From the NCBI GenBank assembly GCA_027459675.1, contig DAIDHO010000008.1:1-50424 (forward strand): 50,424 nucleotides of DNA, written 5' to 3'. The position numbers and the translations under genes were made by a program. The notes beneath the pieces are model-generated. The model was not told the DNA's origin. It ran no database searches and worked only from the letters and a program-made list of their open reading frames with translations. The DNA is from Parachlamydiales bacterium (lineage in GTDB: Bacteria > Chlamydiota > Chlamydiia > Chlamydiales > Rhabdochlamydiaceae). Below, piece by piece: positions 50,272 through 50,424 of this stretch (position 1 is its first letter; every line of letters begins with the position of its first letter).

Positions 50272-50424
50272 GGGGGTGTCTTCAAAACATTATCTATACT
50301 AGAACACATGCAATCGTGACCATCCCTTTGAACATATCAACTGTTTTCTCATAACGTGTCGCAATACGTCTCCAGTTTTTTATCTTTTGAAAAAAGCACT
50401 CTACTAAATGTCTCTCTTTATACT
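50272..50424 (-). mobile_element. IS5-family element, 3' end only
   Basis: The transposase C-terminus described below ends at 50294. The bases between it and GGGGGTGTCTTC at about 50272 resemble a short IS terminal region. The rest of the element lies beyond the window. Confidence 0.6.
50294..50424 (-). CDS. IS5-family transposase, C-terminal fragment
   Basis: The visible 42 residues read YKERHLVECFFQKIKNWRRI, then ATRYEKTVDMFKG, ending MVTIACVLV. This is the standard C-terminus of IS5/IS427-type DDE transposases (consensus IE-x-FF-x-KIK-x-FRRIATRYDK), with the catalytic Glu in the VECFF segment. The 5' part continues beyond the window, so whether the gene is intact is unknown. Confidence 0.85.
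   Translation of the reverse strand, partial: YKERHLVECFFQKIKNWRRIATRYEKTVDMFKGMVTIACVLV

Overview
The window looks like a piece of chromosome from a member of the Chlamydiae outside the genus Chlamydia (an amoeba- or arthropod-associated 'environmental' chlamydia). The evidence is gene order. Four blocks match what I remember of Chlamydia trachomatis: aroA-aroL/K-aroC-aroB-aroDE with a fused AroDE; pyrG-ruvX(yqgF)-zwf-devB(pgl); rpmG-lolE-lolD; and a PPi-dependent phosphofructokinase. GC is moderate (roughly 40-43% by eye), with several IS remnants and orphan genes in AT-rich surroundings. No species can be named from the sequence alone.

Layout. 1-950: truncated ISKra4-like insertion sequence with a probable frameshift site, tRNA-Leu(TAG), a terminator and a 31-bp perfect inverted repeat. 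0.95-14 kb: an MFS exporter, a lipoprotein hydrolase, an MGDG-synthase-like glycosyltransferase coupled to an S9 peptidase, a Lys-rich microprotein, an alkaline-phosphatase-superfamily enzyme, an amino-acid permease with a methyltransferase, an acyl-CoA thioesterase, glmS and an orphan. 14.4-18.2 kb: a Nudix hydrolase coupled to a 1093-aa AsmA/TamB-like protein. 18.3-24.4 kb: an orphan, then a tightly overlapping FKBP-aroA-aroK-aroC-aroB-aroDE operon on the minus strand. 24.5-28.5 kb: RluA-type pseudouridine synthase, aquaglyceroporin, SMR transporter (Gdx/SugE type), TsaC/Sua5, a DedA-like protein and a TMEM14-like protein. 28.6-34.6 kb: accessory region with an Inc-like membrane protein, a protein with an apparent SH2 domain, proC, a 33-aa protamine-like peptide, a glutaredoxin-like protein, a second amino-acid permease and an IS4 relic. 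34.7-42.1 kb: methyltransferase with PPi-PFK, and the oxidative pentose phosphate operon pyrG-ruvX-zwf-opcA-pgl. 42.2-50.4 kb: a 505-aa orphan with nuclear-localisation-like clusters, a small orphan, tsaD, rpmG-lolE-lolD-ugd-ispA, and the 3' end of an IS5-type transposase.

How the genes fit together. Housekeeping operons are compact, with ATGA/GTGA or longer overlaps. They cover aromatic amino-acid precursors, NADPH production, t6A tRNA modification (TsaC and TsaD), lipoprotein sorting and amino-sugar synthesis. Between them sit orphan genes with AT-rich leaders. Their features suggest host interaction: an SH2 fold, polybasic NLS-like clusters beside TPEK motifs, and a bilobed hydrophobic domain. 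These orphans often end next to dispersed palindromic repeats.

The most interesting observation is the SH2-like domain of the protein at 29783-30514 (minus strand). It keeps the Trp, the AERLL helix, the FLVR-type Arg (FIFR) and the WNSIEELV tail of eukaryotic phosphotyrosine readers. Second are two unrelated orphans (18294-19079 and 42197-43714) with a shared 'TPEK plus polybasic' C-terminal arrangement. Third is a family of dispersed palindromic repeats at gene 3' ends, which in one case supplies the stop codon of a housekeeping gene.
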